Shown: in pieces, positions 27,230 to 36,020 of the stretch
Layout of the letters: each line of letters starts with the position of its first letter
How positions within the stretch are numbered: position 1 is the stretch's first letter
Assembly: GCA_023421795.1 (NCBI GenBank)
Contig: JAEZSO010000003.1
Location: 248,001 to 312,000, forward strand
DNA length: 64,000 bases
DNA from: Cyanobacteria bacterium OH_PDB_230
GTDB taxonomy: Bacteria; Cyanobacteriota; Vampirovibrionia; Gastranaerophilales; Gastranaerophilaceae
Direction of reading: 5' to 3'
The notes under the pieces: model-generated
The model's database searches: none
Told to the model about the DNA's origin: nothing
What the model saw: the letters and a program-made list of their open reading frames with translations, nothing else
Translations under genes and position numbers: made by a program

Positions 27230-28810
27230 TAAAAAAGGAATTCTTGTGATTTTTCTTTTCAAGAAAAATTTATAATAACTGTTTAGAATCTTGGCAAGTT
27301 TAACAGTTTTCGGGCTAAAATGCCGCTGTTGAATAATTATATTTTCGTCAAAAGTATTTCCTGAAGAACTTGCTCCGCAGGCACTATATTTTACAATTGT
27401 TTTGTTTATGTATTTTGTCTTGAGCTTGTTTTCGACAAAGAGCCTTATATTAAAGTCATAATCGGCACAGATTTTGTATGACTCATCAAATAAACCATAT
27501 TTTTTGAATAAATCTGATTTTATAAACATCGCCTGATGATTAATCGTTGCATAGGCAAGCTGGAGAGCATCCGTGTATTTCGTTTTTACAACATAGCTGG
27601 ATCCGTTGTTTTCAATGAATTTTGCGTTCCCGATAACAGCATCCGCTTTTGACTTGTTGAAAGCATAAGCTACTTTTTCGATGACATCATTGTCTGCAAA
27701 GACATCATCAGCGTTTAAAAAATAAATAATATCGCCAGAAGCAAGATTTACCGCTTTATTGTATGCATTATAAATCCCGGAATCAGGTTCTGATACAAGT
27801 TTTGTAATTAGACCCTTATATTTTTCAACTATCTGAAGAGTGTTATCGTCGGAATCGCCATCCAGAACAATATACTCAATATTTTTGTAGGTCTGATTCA
27901 ATACACTGTGGATAGTTTTTTCTATTGTTTTTTCGGCATTTTTACAAACTGTAAGTATTGTGACTTTTAGGTTTGGGGTGTATGTTTTTTGATCTCTAAA
28001 GTTCAAGAAATTAGGCATATTCCAACCTGTATGATTTGTAATCATCTTGTAGGAAGTTCTGAATAATTTATACATCCGCTTTTTAAACTGAAAAGTGAAA
28101 CCATTAAGTAATTTGTTGTATCCTGTTTCTTCTCGGATAATTTCAATCTCATTTTTGTTTGTATCAAAGCTTTTATATTTTGTGCTAAGACCGCCCAGGT
28201 CAAAATTGGCGATAATTTTGTCTATGTAAAACAGAGAAAATTTATTTACGACAAAAGCTCTTATATTGAATTCATAATCAGAAAAAATTCTATAATTTTC
28301 GTTGTAGCCCACCAATTTATCAAAGACTTCTTTTTTGTAAAAGATAACTTGATGGCATAATCCGGGGAATTCTTGCTCAATCATAAGGTTTTTATATGAA
28401 TAAGCTTGATTTGGTTTATAAGTTAAGTCTTCTTGAAGAAAATTATTTGAATTAGTGAAATAAACATCACCAAAAACGATGTCTGCTTTTGTTTGTTCAA
28501 AGCATTCAACGATTTTTTCTAGAACATTAGAGGAATACAAACTGTCTCCTGCATTAAGGAAGTATAAAACATCGCCGGTTGCAGCTTTGATACCCTTGTT
28601 CATAGCATTATATACGCCAGTATCGGGGTCAGAAATCAATATTGAAATATTTTGCTTATAATCGTTAAGAATATTTAATGTATTATCTGTGGAAGCACCA
28701 TCTACGACTATGTGTTCAATATTTTTATACGTTTGACTGTATATGCTAGATAAGGTTTTTTCGATTTCTTTTTCTGAGTTTTTGCAAACTGTTATAATCG
28801 ATATTTTCAT
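27200..28810 (-). CDS. Tandem double GT2 glycosyltransferase
   Basis: A 536-residue protein with two complete GT-A domains in a row. The first (about residues 1-230) has ISIITVCKNSE, VVDGASTDNT, DTGVYNAMNKGI and FLNAGDS. The second (about 285-515) repeats them as VTILTVCKNAE, VLDGDSDDNT, DSGIYNAYNKAV and FLNADDV. Both keep the acidic motif, so both may be active and could add two sugars in sequence. A GTG at 28837 is in frame, but the ATG at 28810 begins the conserved first strand. It has no ribosome site; TGCTAATAT ends seven bases upstream, a leaderless pattern. Confidence 0.85.
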   Translation of the reverse strand: MKISIITVCKNSEKEIEKTLSSIYSQTYKNIEHIVVDGASTDNTLNILNDYKQNISILISDPDTGVYNAMNKGIKAATGDVLYFLNAGDSLYSSNVLEKIVECFEQTKADIVFGDVYFTNSNNFLQEDLTYKPNQAYSYKNLMIEQEFPGLCHQVIFYKKEVFDKLVGYNENYRIFSDYEFNIRAFVVNKFSLFYIDKIIANFDLGGLSTKYKSFDTNKNEIEIIREETGYNKLLNGFTFQFKKRMYKLFRTSYKMITNHTGWNMPNFLNFRDQKTYTPNLKVTILTVCKNAEKTIEKTIHSVLNQTYKNIEYIVLDGDSDDNTLQIVEKYKGLITKLVSEPDSGIYNAYNKAVNLASGDIIYFLNADDVFADNDVIEKVAYAFNKSKADAVIGNAKFIENNGSSYVVKTKYTDALQLAYATINHQAMFIKSDLFKKYGLFDESYKICADYDFNIRLFVENKLKTKYINKTIVKYSACGASSSGNTFDENIIIQQRHFSPKTVKLAKILNSYYKFFLKRKITRIPFLLFFNSFRRV

Positions 28811-28884
28811 ACAATAAATATTAGCATAAATTTTCACATAAATGACATAATTTTAATATTTTTAATAAATATAAATTTTTATGC

Positions 28885-28890
28885 TAAAAT
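28885..28890 (+). promoter_or_regulatory. Extended -10 box of the fcl-pse chain
   Basis: TAAAAT preceded by TGC (TATGCTAAAAT, 28880-28890). No good -35 is visible, as often with extended -10 promoters. AGAGGG and the ATG at 28918 follow. Confidence 0.35.
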
Positions 28891-28917
28891 TAACTTGAAA
28901 TAATCACAGAGGGTGAT

Positions 28918-29979
28918 ATGGATAAGCACAGCAAGATTTATTTAGCAGGCCATACCGGGCTTGTTGGTTCGGCATTACATAGACGATTGAAGACAGAGGG
29001 GTTCACAAATATAATAACTCGTGAGCTTTCGGAGTTGGATTTAACGAATCAAAAAGCTGTTAATGAATTTTTTGAAAAAGAAAAGCCTGAGTACGTCTTG
29101 TTAGCGGCGGCTAAAGTTGGCGGAATAATGGCTAATTCAACCTATCCTGCCGATTTTATATATCAAAATATAATGATAGCCTCAAATGTCATAAACGCCA
29201 GCTATAAAAATGGTGTAAAAAAATTACTGAATCTCGGCTCTAGCTGCATATACCCAAGACTTGCCCCTCAACCGATGAAAGAAGATTCTCTTTTAACAAG
29301 CGAACTTGAAAGCACTAATGAAGCTTATGCAATCGCAAAAATATCTGCGATTAAACTTTGCAGATATTACAATGAACAGTACGGGACAAATTTCATTTCT
29401 GTTATGCCGACAAATCAATACGGACAAGGCGATAACTACAATATGGAAACGGCACATATTCTGCCTATGCTTCTAAGAAGGTTCCATCTCGCCAAACTCC
29501 TAAGAGAAAACGATTTTGAGTCAATTAAAAAGGATATTAAACGTTTCAAATTAGGTTGGGGACTGGATGAAAAATTAAACGATGATAATATAGAACAAAT
29601 TTTAAATGAAATCGGAGCATATAAAGACAAAGCTGTTGTCTGGGGAGATGGATCAGTATTCAGAGAGCTTATGTACTCTGATGATCTTGCTGATGCTTGC
29701 TTATATTTGATGCAGAATAAAAATTACTCTGAAATAGGAGAACTAGTTAATATAACTGATGGAACAGATATTCAGTTAAAAAATCTTTTTGGCATAGTAA
29801 AAAATATCGTAGGTTATGAAGGTGATATCGTTTATGATAAAACAAAACCCAACGGCACGCCAAGAAAACTTATGGATGCGACAAAAATAAAAGCTTTGGG
29901 CTGGTCTCCAAAAACAAAACTTGAAGACGGCATAAAAAAAGCTTATGAATGGTATTTAGGAGAGACATATGTTAAATAA
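28918..29979 (+). CDS. fcl: GDP-L-fucose synthase
   Basis: A 353-residue extended SDR enzyme, epimerase and reductase turning GDP-4-keto-6-deoxy-mannose into GDP-L-fucose. It has the NADP site AGHTGLVGSAL, LGSSCIYPRLAPQPMKED with the Ser/Cys pair, the YAIAK catalytic Tyr-Lys, and AHILPMLLRRFH with the histidine used as acid. An extra 35-40 residues near 195-235 make it longer than the E. coli enzyme (about 320). Its substrate would come from Gmd encoded at 46820-47908. It overlaps pseB by 11 bp. Confidence 0.92.
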   Translation: MDKHSKIYLAGHTGLVGSALHRRLKTEGFTNIITRELSELDLTNQKAVNEFFEKEKPEYVLLAAAKVGGIMANSTYPADFIYQNIMIASNVINASYKNGVKKLLNLGSSCIYPRLAPQPMKEDSLLTSELESTNEAYAIAKISAIKLCRYYNEQYGTNFISVMPTNQYGQGDNYNMETAHILPMLLRRFHLAKLLRENDFESIKKDIKRFKLGWGLDEKLNDDNIEQILNEIGAYKDKAVVWGDGSVFRELMYSDDLADACLYLMQNKNYSEIGELVNITDGTDIQLKNLFGIVKNIVGYEGDIVYDKTKPNGTPRKLMDATKIKALGWSPKTKLEDGIKKAYEWYLGETYVK

Positions 29980-30961
29980 TAAATCGATTTTAGTCACTGG
30001 TGGTACAGGGAGTTTTGGTAAAAAATTTATTAAAACAATACTTGAAAGTTATCCTGAAGTTGAAAGAATTGTTGTTTTTTCGAGAGATGAATATAAACAA
30101 TTTGTAATGCAGAATATGCCTGAATTCAAGCCACATGCAGACAAATTAAGATTTTTCTTGGGGGATGTAAGAGACAAAGAAAGATTGTTAAGAGCTTTTG
30201 ATGGCGTTGATGTCGTTATACATGCCGCTGCTTTAAAACAAGTTCCAGCCTGCGAATACAATCCGTTTGAAGCTGTTAAGACAAATGTTATGGGTGCTCA
30301 AAATGTAATTGACGCAGCTATTGATAGAGGTGTAAAAAGAGTTGTTGCTCTTTCAACAGACAAGGCTTGTGCGCCGATAAATTTATATGGTGCAACAAAA
30401 TTGTGTTCCGACAAATTGTTTATAGCAGGAAATTCTTACTGTGGTGCAAAAGAAACACGTTTTTCAGTTGTAAGATATGGCAATGTAGCAGGTTCGCGCG
30501 GTTCTGTTATTCCTTTCTTTAAGAAATTGGTTGAAGAAGGAGAAACAGAGCTTCCTATTACCGACATGAGTATGACAAGATTTTGGTTAAAGCTTGAGCA
30601 AGCTGTCGAAATGGTGCTTGAGGCAATAGAAAATATGCAAGGCGGCGAATTATATGTTAAAAAAATTCCTTCTATGAAAATGCCGGATTTGGCTAAAGCT
30701 ATTGCTCCAAATTTAAAAACCGTTGAAATAGGAATAAGACCTGGTGAAAAAGTTCATGAACAAATGATTACGAAAGAAGATGCCAGAAATACACTTGAAT
30801 TTGATGAATATTATATAATTCTTCCTGAAATCGATTTAGAAAATATTACTCACAAGTATCCAAAAGGCAAACCGGTTCAACCTGATTTTGAGTATCATTC
30901 AGGTAATAACGACAGATGGCTTTCAGTTGAAGATATGAAAAAATTGATAAATGAGATCTAG
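29969..30961 (+). CDS. pseB: UDP-GlcNAc 4,6-dehydratase (inverting)
   Basis: A 330-residue SDR enzyme for the first step of pseudaminic acid synthesis: C6 dehydration of UDP-GlcNAc with C5 inversion. Marks: LVTGGTGSFGKKF, HAAALKQVPACEYNPFEAVKTNV and STDKACAPINLYGATK with the catalytic Asp-Lys and Tyr-x-x-x-Lys, then YGNVAGSRGSVIPFF. These fit PseB/FlaA1 of the soluble type, with no membrane domain. It has AGGAGA five bases before the ATG and overlaps both neighbours, so it is coupled with fcl and pseC. Confidence 0.95.
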   Translation: MLNNKSILVTGGTGSFGKKFIKTILESYPEVERIVVFSRDEYKQFVMQNMPEFKPHADKLRFFLGDVRDKERLLRAFDGVDVVIHAAALKQVPACEYNPFEAVKTNVMGAQNVIDAAIDRGVKRVVALSTDKACAPINLYGATKLCSDKLFIAGNSYCGAKETRFSVVRYGNVAGSRGSVIPFFKKLVEEGETELPITDMSMTRFWLKLEQAVEMVLEAIENMQGGELYVKKIPSMKMPDLAKAIAPNLKTVEIGIRPGEKVHEQMITKEDARNTLEFDEYYIILPEIDLENITHKYPKGKPVQPDFEYHSGNNDRWLSVEDMKKLINEI

Positions 30962-30968
30962 TTTATAT

Positions 30969-32066
30969 ATGAAAACATTCAATTACGGAAAACAAAATAT
31001 AGATGATAATGATATACAAGCGGTTGTCAAAACTTTAAAAAGTGATTTTTTAACATGTGGACCAAAAGTCAGAGAATTTGAAGAAGCCATTTGCAATTAT
31101 ACAGGCGCAAAATATTGCGTCACAGTTTCTAATGCTACAGCTGGTCTTCACCTTGCTGTTTTAGCTGCCGGATTAGAAAAAGGGGATGAAGTTATAACTT
31201 CTCCTAATACTTTTTTAGCAAGTTCTAATTGCATATTATACGCTGATGGAGCAGTAAAATTTGCGGATATTGAGTTGGAGACGGCGAATATTGATCCAAA
31301 TGAAATAAGAAAACAAATAACTTCAAAAACAAAAGGGATTATTCCTGTTCACTTTGCCGGTCAAAGTTGCGATATGGAAGAAATTTCAGAAATTGCAAAA
31401 GCCCATAATTTGTTTGTAATTGAAGATGCTGCTCATGCTATAGGTTCAGACTATAAAGATACGAAAGTTGGAAGCTGCAAATATTCCGATATGACTGTTT
31501 TTTCGTTTCACCCTGTAAAAACAATAACAACAGGAGAAGGTGGAGCAATAACAACAAATAATAAAAACCTCTATGACAAACTATTAGCACTTCGCTCTCA
31601 TGGAATGCACAGAGATGCAGACTTTCCTCCACATTATTATGAAATGAGAGAATTGGGTTTTAATTATAGATTGACAGATATTCAAGCTTCATTGGGGATT
31701 GAACAGCTTAAAAAACTCAATGAATTCAAAAAAAGAAGACGAGAAATAGTTGATTTTTATAATAAAAACTTAAATTTGCCTCACTTGATAGAAAAAGACT
31801 TTTCTAACGCTTGTTTTCATTTGTATCCGGTGCTTGTTAACAATAGAGATGAGTTCTTTAATAAAGCAAAACAAGTCGGGCTAAACCTGCAGGTTCATTA
31901 TATACCTGTTCATACTCAACCTTACTATCAAAATCTTGGTTTCCAAAAAGGTGATTATCCAAAAGCAGAATTATATTATTCAAAAACAATCTCGCTTCCA
32001 TTATATCCTGATTTGACCGATGAAGATTTGAATGAAATTGTAGATAGAATTAAGGGTATACTATGA
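30969..32066 (+). CDS. pseC: UDP-4-keto-6-deoxy-sugar C4 aminotransferase
   Basis: A DegT/DnrJ/EryC1/StrS aminotransferase of 365 residues from this start. It adds the 4-amino group to the PseB product using PLP. Visible: KYCVTVSNATAGLHLA, VIEDAAHAIGS with the PLP-ring Asp, and SFHPVKTITTGEGG with the lysine. Its place after pseB fits PseC. An ATG at 30951 is also in frame, but MKTFNYGKQNID is where the family normally begins; neither start has a strong ribosome site. Confidence 0.92.
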   Translation: MKTFNYGKQNIDDNDIQAVVKTLKSDFLTCGPKVREFEEAICNYTGAKYCVTVSNATAGLHLAVLAAGLEKGDEVITSPNTFLASSNCILYADGAVKFADIELETANIDPNEIRKQITSKTKGIIPVHFAGQSCDMEEISEIAKAHNLFVIEDAAHAIGSDYKDTKVGSCKYSDMTVFSFHPVKTITTGEGGAITTNNKNLYDKLLALRSHGMHRDADFPPHYYEMRELGFNYRLTDIQASLGIEQLKKLNEFKKRRREIVDFYNKNLNLPHLIEKDFSNACFHLYPVLVNNRDEFFNKAKQVGLNLQVHYIPVHTQPYYQNLGFQKGDYPKAELYYSKTISLPLYPDLTDEDLNEIVDRIKGIL

Positions 32067-32821
32067 AAGCCGGGCTAAAGCTGTGGAATATCAATACTGA
32101 CTTTTATTTTGAAGAAGCTAAAAGGCTTTATGAAGAAGGTTGGTTTGATTACATAGAGCTCTATATTGTGCCCAACTGCATTGAAACTGTAAATAAATGG
32201 AAAACGTTGAAAATTCCATATAATATTCATTTCCCTCATTTTGCTCATAGTGTGAATCTGGCCAAAAGAGAGTTTAATGAGTCTAATTTTAATATTTATC
32301 AGGAAGTAAAAAAGTTTGCGGATGAATTAAACGCAACCAATATCGTTATCCATGGCGGTATTGACGGCAATATCGAAGAAACTGCAAGGCAATTAAAATC
32401 TTTTAATGATAAACGATTTTTAATCGAGAATAAACCTTATAAAGCGCTTCCCAATAAAATGAATGGCGAATTTTGCAGAGGCGCTACAATAGAAGAAATT
32501 GAATTTGTCATTAAAGAATCAGGCTCGGGTTTTTGCCTTGATATTGGTCATGCAATATGTGCTGCCAATTCTCTAAAAGAAGATCCCTATGAGTACATAT
32601 CGAAATTTCAAAAATTAAAACCTGTTTGCTACCATCTATCTGATAATTTTATAGACAGTGAGTTTGACAAACACTTGCATTTTGGAAATGGAAATTATGA
32701 CTTCAAAAAAATATTCAGCCTAATCGACCTTACAAATAATATAGCAATTGAAACTAATAAGAATTCTAAAACTGATCTTAATGATTTTATTGAGGATGTA
32801 AAATGGTTGAAGAATTTATAA
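32063..32821 (+). CDS. AP-endonuclease-2-like TIM-barrel protein in the pse operon
   Basis: A 252-residue protein with a xylose-isomerase-like barrel pattern: YIELYIVPN, NIHFPHF, NIVIHGG, FLIENKPY, GFCLDIGHA, CYHLSDN and IAIETN mark successive strands carrying possible metal ligands (His, Glu, Asp, His). Such proteins are sugar (phosphate) isomerases, epimerases or hydrolases. It sits between pseC and a GNAT gene, where many pse operons have pseG, the UDP-sugar hydrolase. It has no similarity that I can see to PseG, a GT-B-fold enzyme. The role is unknown. Start overlaps the pseC stop as ATGA, with AGGG upstream. Confidence 0.7.
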   Translation: MKAGLKLWNINTDFYFEEAKRLYEEGWFDYIELYIVPNCIETVNKWKTLKIPYNIHFPHFAHSVNLAKREFNESNFNIYQEVKKFADELNATNIVIHGGIDGNIEETARQLKSFNDKRFLIENKPYKALPNKMNGEFCRGATIEEIEFVIKESGSGFCLDIGHAICAANSLKEDPYEYISKFQKLKPVCYHLSDNFIDSEFDKHLHFGNGNYDFKKIFSLIDLTNNIAIETNKNSKTDLNDFIEDVKWLKNL

Positions 32822-33261
32822 TTGAATTTGCTACAATAAATGATATGAAAGCTGTTTTTGACCTTTCAAACGATGAATTGGTCAGAAAAAATTCATTTAA
32901 CCAAGAAGAAATAAGCTGGGAAAATCATCAGACTTGGTATAAAAACAAATTACAAGATGACAATTGTTTATTTTTTCTTATAAAAAATTCTTCTAATAAT
33001 TTGATTTCACAGGTAAGATTTGACAAAATCGCATCTGATAAAGGAATTATATCAATTAGCGTATCCTCTAAATTCAGAAATAAAGGGTATGGGGTTAAAA
33101 TATTAAAGTTACTTTCCGAAAAAATCCTCAAAGAAAACGCTATAAAGCAAATTGATGCATACATAAAAAAAGAGAATGTCGCATCAACGATAATTTTTGA
33201 AAAGGCTGGATACAAACTGGTGGAAGAATCACAGGAAAAGGTGAGATATGAATATTCCTAA
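32803..33261 (+). CDS. pseH: GNAT N-acetyltransferase, PseH-like
   Basis: A 152-residue GNAT protein with the acetyl-CoA loop region SVSSKFRNKGYGVKIL (about residues 84-99) and a C-terminal IFEKAGYKLVEE. Within the operon it most simply fits PseH, which acetylates the 4-amino group of the UDP-sugar made by PseB and PseC. It overlaps the TIM-barrel gene by 19 bp and pseI by 14 bp. The assignment rests on fold plus position. Confidence 0.75.
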   Translation: MVEEFIIEFATINDMKAVFDLSNDELVRKNSFNQEEISWENHQTWYKNKLQDDNCLFFLIKNSSNNLISQVRFDKIASDKGIISISVSSKFRNKGYGVKILKLLSEKILKENAIKQIDAYIKKENVASTIIFEKAGYKLVEESQEKVRYEYS

Positions 33262-34273
33262 TAAACCATTTATAATTGCAGAAATGTCAGGTAATCATAA
33301 TCAGTCATTACAAAGAGCTTTGGAAATTGTTGAAGCAGCAGCTGCTTCTGGAGTAGACGCGTTAAAAATTCAAACATATACACAGGATACGATGACATTA
33401 GATTGTGACAGTTCTGACTTTGTTATTAATGACATAAATTCACTTTGGAACGGGAAAAAACTTTACGATTTATATAAAGAAGCGGCAACTCCTTATGAGT
33501 GGCACAAAGCAATTTTTGATAAATGTAAGGAGCTTGATATAATAGGTTTTTCAACACCTTTTGATCTTTCAAGTTTAGAGTTTTTAGAAACGCTGGATTG
33601 TCCTATATATAAAATCGCAAGTTTTGAAAATGGTGATATACCTTTATTAGAGGCCGTAGCTAAAACAAAAAAACCTGTCATCATATCTCTTGGAATGATT
33701 GGTTTAGACGAGATAAAAGAAGCGGTTAAAACACTTAAAACAAACGGTTGTGAAGATTTAACGCTTTTAAAATGCACTTCCAGCTATCCTGCAAACGTTG
33801 AAAATTCCAATCTCTTAACAATATTAGACTTACAAAAACATTTCCCTGACTGCAAAATAGGACTTTCTGACCATACTTTAGGCATCGGAGCTGCAATTGC
33901 AAGCGTAGCTTTGGGTGGATGTGTTGTTGAAAAACATTTCACTCTATCAAGAGCTGATGGGGGAGTTGATAGTGCTTTTTCGATGGAACCTGAAGAAATG
34001 AAGCAACTTGTAATAGAATGTCAAAATGCATATAAGGCACTAGGAAAAATAAGTTATGAACTAAGTGAAAGTGAAAAAAAATCACTAAAATTTAGGCGTT
34101 CTATTTATGTCGCAAAAGACATAAAAAAAGGCGAAAAATTTTCTGAAGAAAATATTAAATGTATAAGGCCTGGCTTTGGATTACATCCAAGATACTACAA
34201 GCAAATCTTAGGTAAAGTTGCAAACAAAGACTTAACTTGTGGAGACGCTTTAACGATGGAGTATGTTGAATGA
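33248..34273 (+). CDS. pseI: Pseudaminic acid synthase
   Basis: A 341-residue NeuB-family enzyme that condenses a 2,4-diacetamido-trideoxy hexose with phosphoenolpyruvate. The NeuB barrel (about 1-265) has IAEMSGNHNQS, DALKIQTYTQDT, FSTPFD, KIASFE and SDHTLGIGAAIASVALGG, VVEKHFTL; a SAF antifreeze-like domain follows (about 283-340). The reading SRADGGVDSAFSMEPEEM fits PseI better than NeuB or LegI. It is the best evidence that this operon makes a nonulosonic acid. Confidence 0.93.
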   Translation: MNIPNKPFIIAEMSGNHNQSLQRALEIVEAAAASGVDALKIQTYTQDTMTLDCDSSDFVINDINSLWNGKKLYDLYKEAATPYEWHKAIFDKCKELDIIGFSTPFDLSSLEFLETLDCPIYKIASFENGDIPLLEAVAKTKKPVIISLGMIGLDEIKEAVKTLKTNGCEDLTLLKCTSSYPANVENSNLLTILDLQKHFPDCKIGLSDHTLGIGAAIASVALGGCVVEKHFTLSRADGGVDSAFSMEPEEMKQLVIECQNAYKALGKISYELSESEKKSLKFRRSIYVAKDIKKGEKFSEENIKCIRPGFGLHPRYYKQILGKVANKDLTCGDALTMEYVE

Positions 34274-35118
34274 AACTTGCGTTAGGAACCGTTCAATTTG
34301 GCTTAGATTATGGTATTTCCAACAAGGAAGGCAAGGTTTCGTATGATGAAATCGAAAAAATTCTGGATTTTGCAAGCCAAAATGGAATAACTACTATAGA
34401 TACAGCTAGCTTGTACGGTTGTAGCGAAGAGGTTTTAGGGCGTTTTGACTTGAGTGATTTTGATGTAATTACCAAGACCGTAAAAATAGATAAGACTTTA
34501 GATAGAATAGAAAATTTTGAAAAGTTTAAAGAAGCATTTTTTGCTTCTCAAAAAAAGTTAGGCTATATACAGCTGCACGGATTAATGTTTCATGAAGTAA
34601 ATGATCTTTTATCCAATCAAGGAATGGCTCTATGGGATTTGTTTGAGGATTTTAAAGAAAAAGAATACGTGAGAAAAATTGGAGTTTCTGTTTATTCTCC
34701 TCAGCAATTAGAAGAAGTATTAGACAAATTTGATATAGACATAGTTCAATTCCCTTTAAATGTCTTTGATCAGAGATTCTTGTATCTTTTGCCTGATTTG
34801 AAAACCAGGAACATTGAAATACATACAAGATCAACATTTTTACAAGGTCTAATATTTATGAATATTAACAATGTTAATTCATATTTTGAACCGATAAAAC
34901 CTATTTTGAAAATGCTGCCTGATGATAGGTTAAATTTTGCTCTTAATTTTGTTAAAAACATACCCGAAATCGATAAAATAGTTGTCGGAATCACAAGTAA
35001 AAGCGAATTGGAGCAGATTTATTTGTCATATAATCAAAAAATAAGTACTATAGATTTTTCTAAATATAAAATCGATGATGAAAAATTTATAAATCCTGCT
35101 AATTGGAGATTTACATAA
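34270..35118 (+). CDS. Aldo/keto reductase
   Basis: A 282-residue AKR barrel. LALGTVQFGLDYG, TIDTASLYGCSEEVLG (Asp and Tyr of the active site) and KIGVSVYSPQQLEE with FPLNVFDQR are seen. Family members reduce carbonyls with NADPH. It starts four bases before the pseI stop and ends one base into the next gene, so it belongs to the nonulosonate operon; it may reduce or remodel the sugar or its side chain. Substrate unknown. Confidence 0.82.
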   Translation: MKLALGTVQFGLDYGISNKEGKVSYDEIEKILDFASQNGITTIDTASLYGCSEEVLGRFDLSDFDVITKTVKIDKTLDRIENFEKFKEAFFASQKKLGYIQLHGLMFHEVNDLLSNQGMALWDLFEDFKEKEYVRKIGVSVYSPQQLEEVLDKFDIDIVQFPLNVFDQRFLYLLPDLKTRNIEIHTRSTFLQGLIFMNINNVNSYFEPIKPILKMLPDDRLNFALNFVKNIPEIDKIVVGITSKSELEQIYLSYNQKISTIDFSKYKIDDEKFINPANWRFT

Positions 35119-36020
35119 TGAGTAAAGTTCTAAAACTTGGAATAATAGGACTTAGTGAAGGCAACGGGCATCCTTATTCTTGGTCTGCCATTTTTAACGG
35201 GTATAACAAGGATTATATGAAAGATTGTCCTTTTCCAGTTATTCCTGAATATTTATCTAAACAAACATTTCCCAGTGACTGCATAAAAGAAGCAAAAGTT
35301 ACTCATATTTGGACTCAAAATGAAAAAATCTCAGAACACGTTGCAAAAGCAGCTAATATCGAAAATATAGTTGTAAATTACGAAGATATGATTGGCAAGG
35401 TTGATGCTATTTTACTTGCCAGAGATGACAGCCAAAATCATTTTGAAATGGCAAAACCATTCATAGAAGCTGGACTTCCTATATATATTGATAAGCCGCT
35501 TAGTACTTCTCTAACAGATGCAAATAAAATTTATGCGTTAGAAAAGTATGAAGGGCAAGTTTTCACCTGTTCGGCTCTTAGTTATGCAAGTGAATTACAG
35601 CTAACGAAAGAGCTTAAAAATGAACTTGGAGAAATAAAGTACATAGAGGCAACTACTATAAAAGATTGGGAAAAATATTCTATTCACATCATCGAGCCTG
35701 TTTTAAAAATGTTTGATAATTACGGAAAAATAGTAAAATTCACTGTTAATTCATATAATAAGTGCAAAACAGTCACAATTAACTGGGAAAATAAAATAAC
35801 AACAACTTTTAAAACACTAGATGACTGCAAAACACCAATAAAAATAGTACTATATGGCACAAATTGCGTAAAAGAACTCACTTTTAGAGAAACATATAAT
35901 GCTTTTAAATCTGCTTTGTCTGAATTCGTTCAAATCGTAAAAAATGAAAAGAAAAATAATTCAAAAAATATTACATTAAAGGCTGTTGAAATAATAGAGA
36001 AGGGGAAAACTAATGGCTAA
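35118..36020 (+). CDS. Gfo/Idh/MocA-family oxidoreductase
   Basis: A 300-residue NAD(P)-dependent sugar oxidoreductase: LGIIGLSEGNGHPYSW at the N-terminus, then VDAILLARDDSQNHFEMAKPFIEAGLPIYIDKPLS with the EKP-like lysine motif as DKP near 124. The C-terminal half is shorter than usual. I chose the ATG at 35118 because GGAG lies nine bases upstream and it overlaps the preceding stop as TAATG; an ATG at 35103 is in frame but unsupported. Probably acts on a keto or amino sugar in this pathway. Confidence 0.8.
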   Translation: MSKVLKLGIIGLSEGNGHPYSWSAIFNGYNKDYMKDCPFPVIPEYLSKQTFPSDCIKEAKVTHIWTQNEKISEHVAKAANIENIVVNYEDMIGKVDAILLARDDSQNHFEMAKPFIEAGLPIYIDKPLSTSLTDANKIYALEKYEGQVFTCSALSYASELQLTKELKNELGEIKYIEATTIKDWEKYSIHIIEPVLKMFDNYGKIVKFTVNSYNKCKTVTINWENKITTTFKTLDDCKTPIKIVLYGTNCVKELTFRETYNAFKSALSEFVQIVKNEKKNNSKNITLKAVEIIEKGKTNG

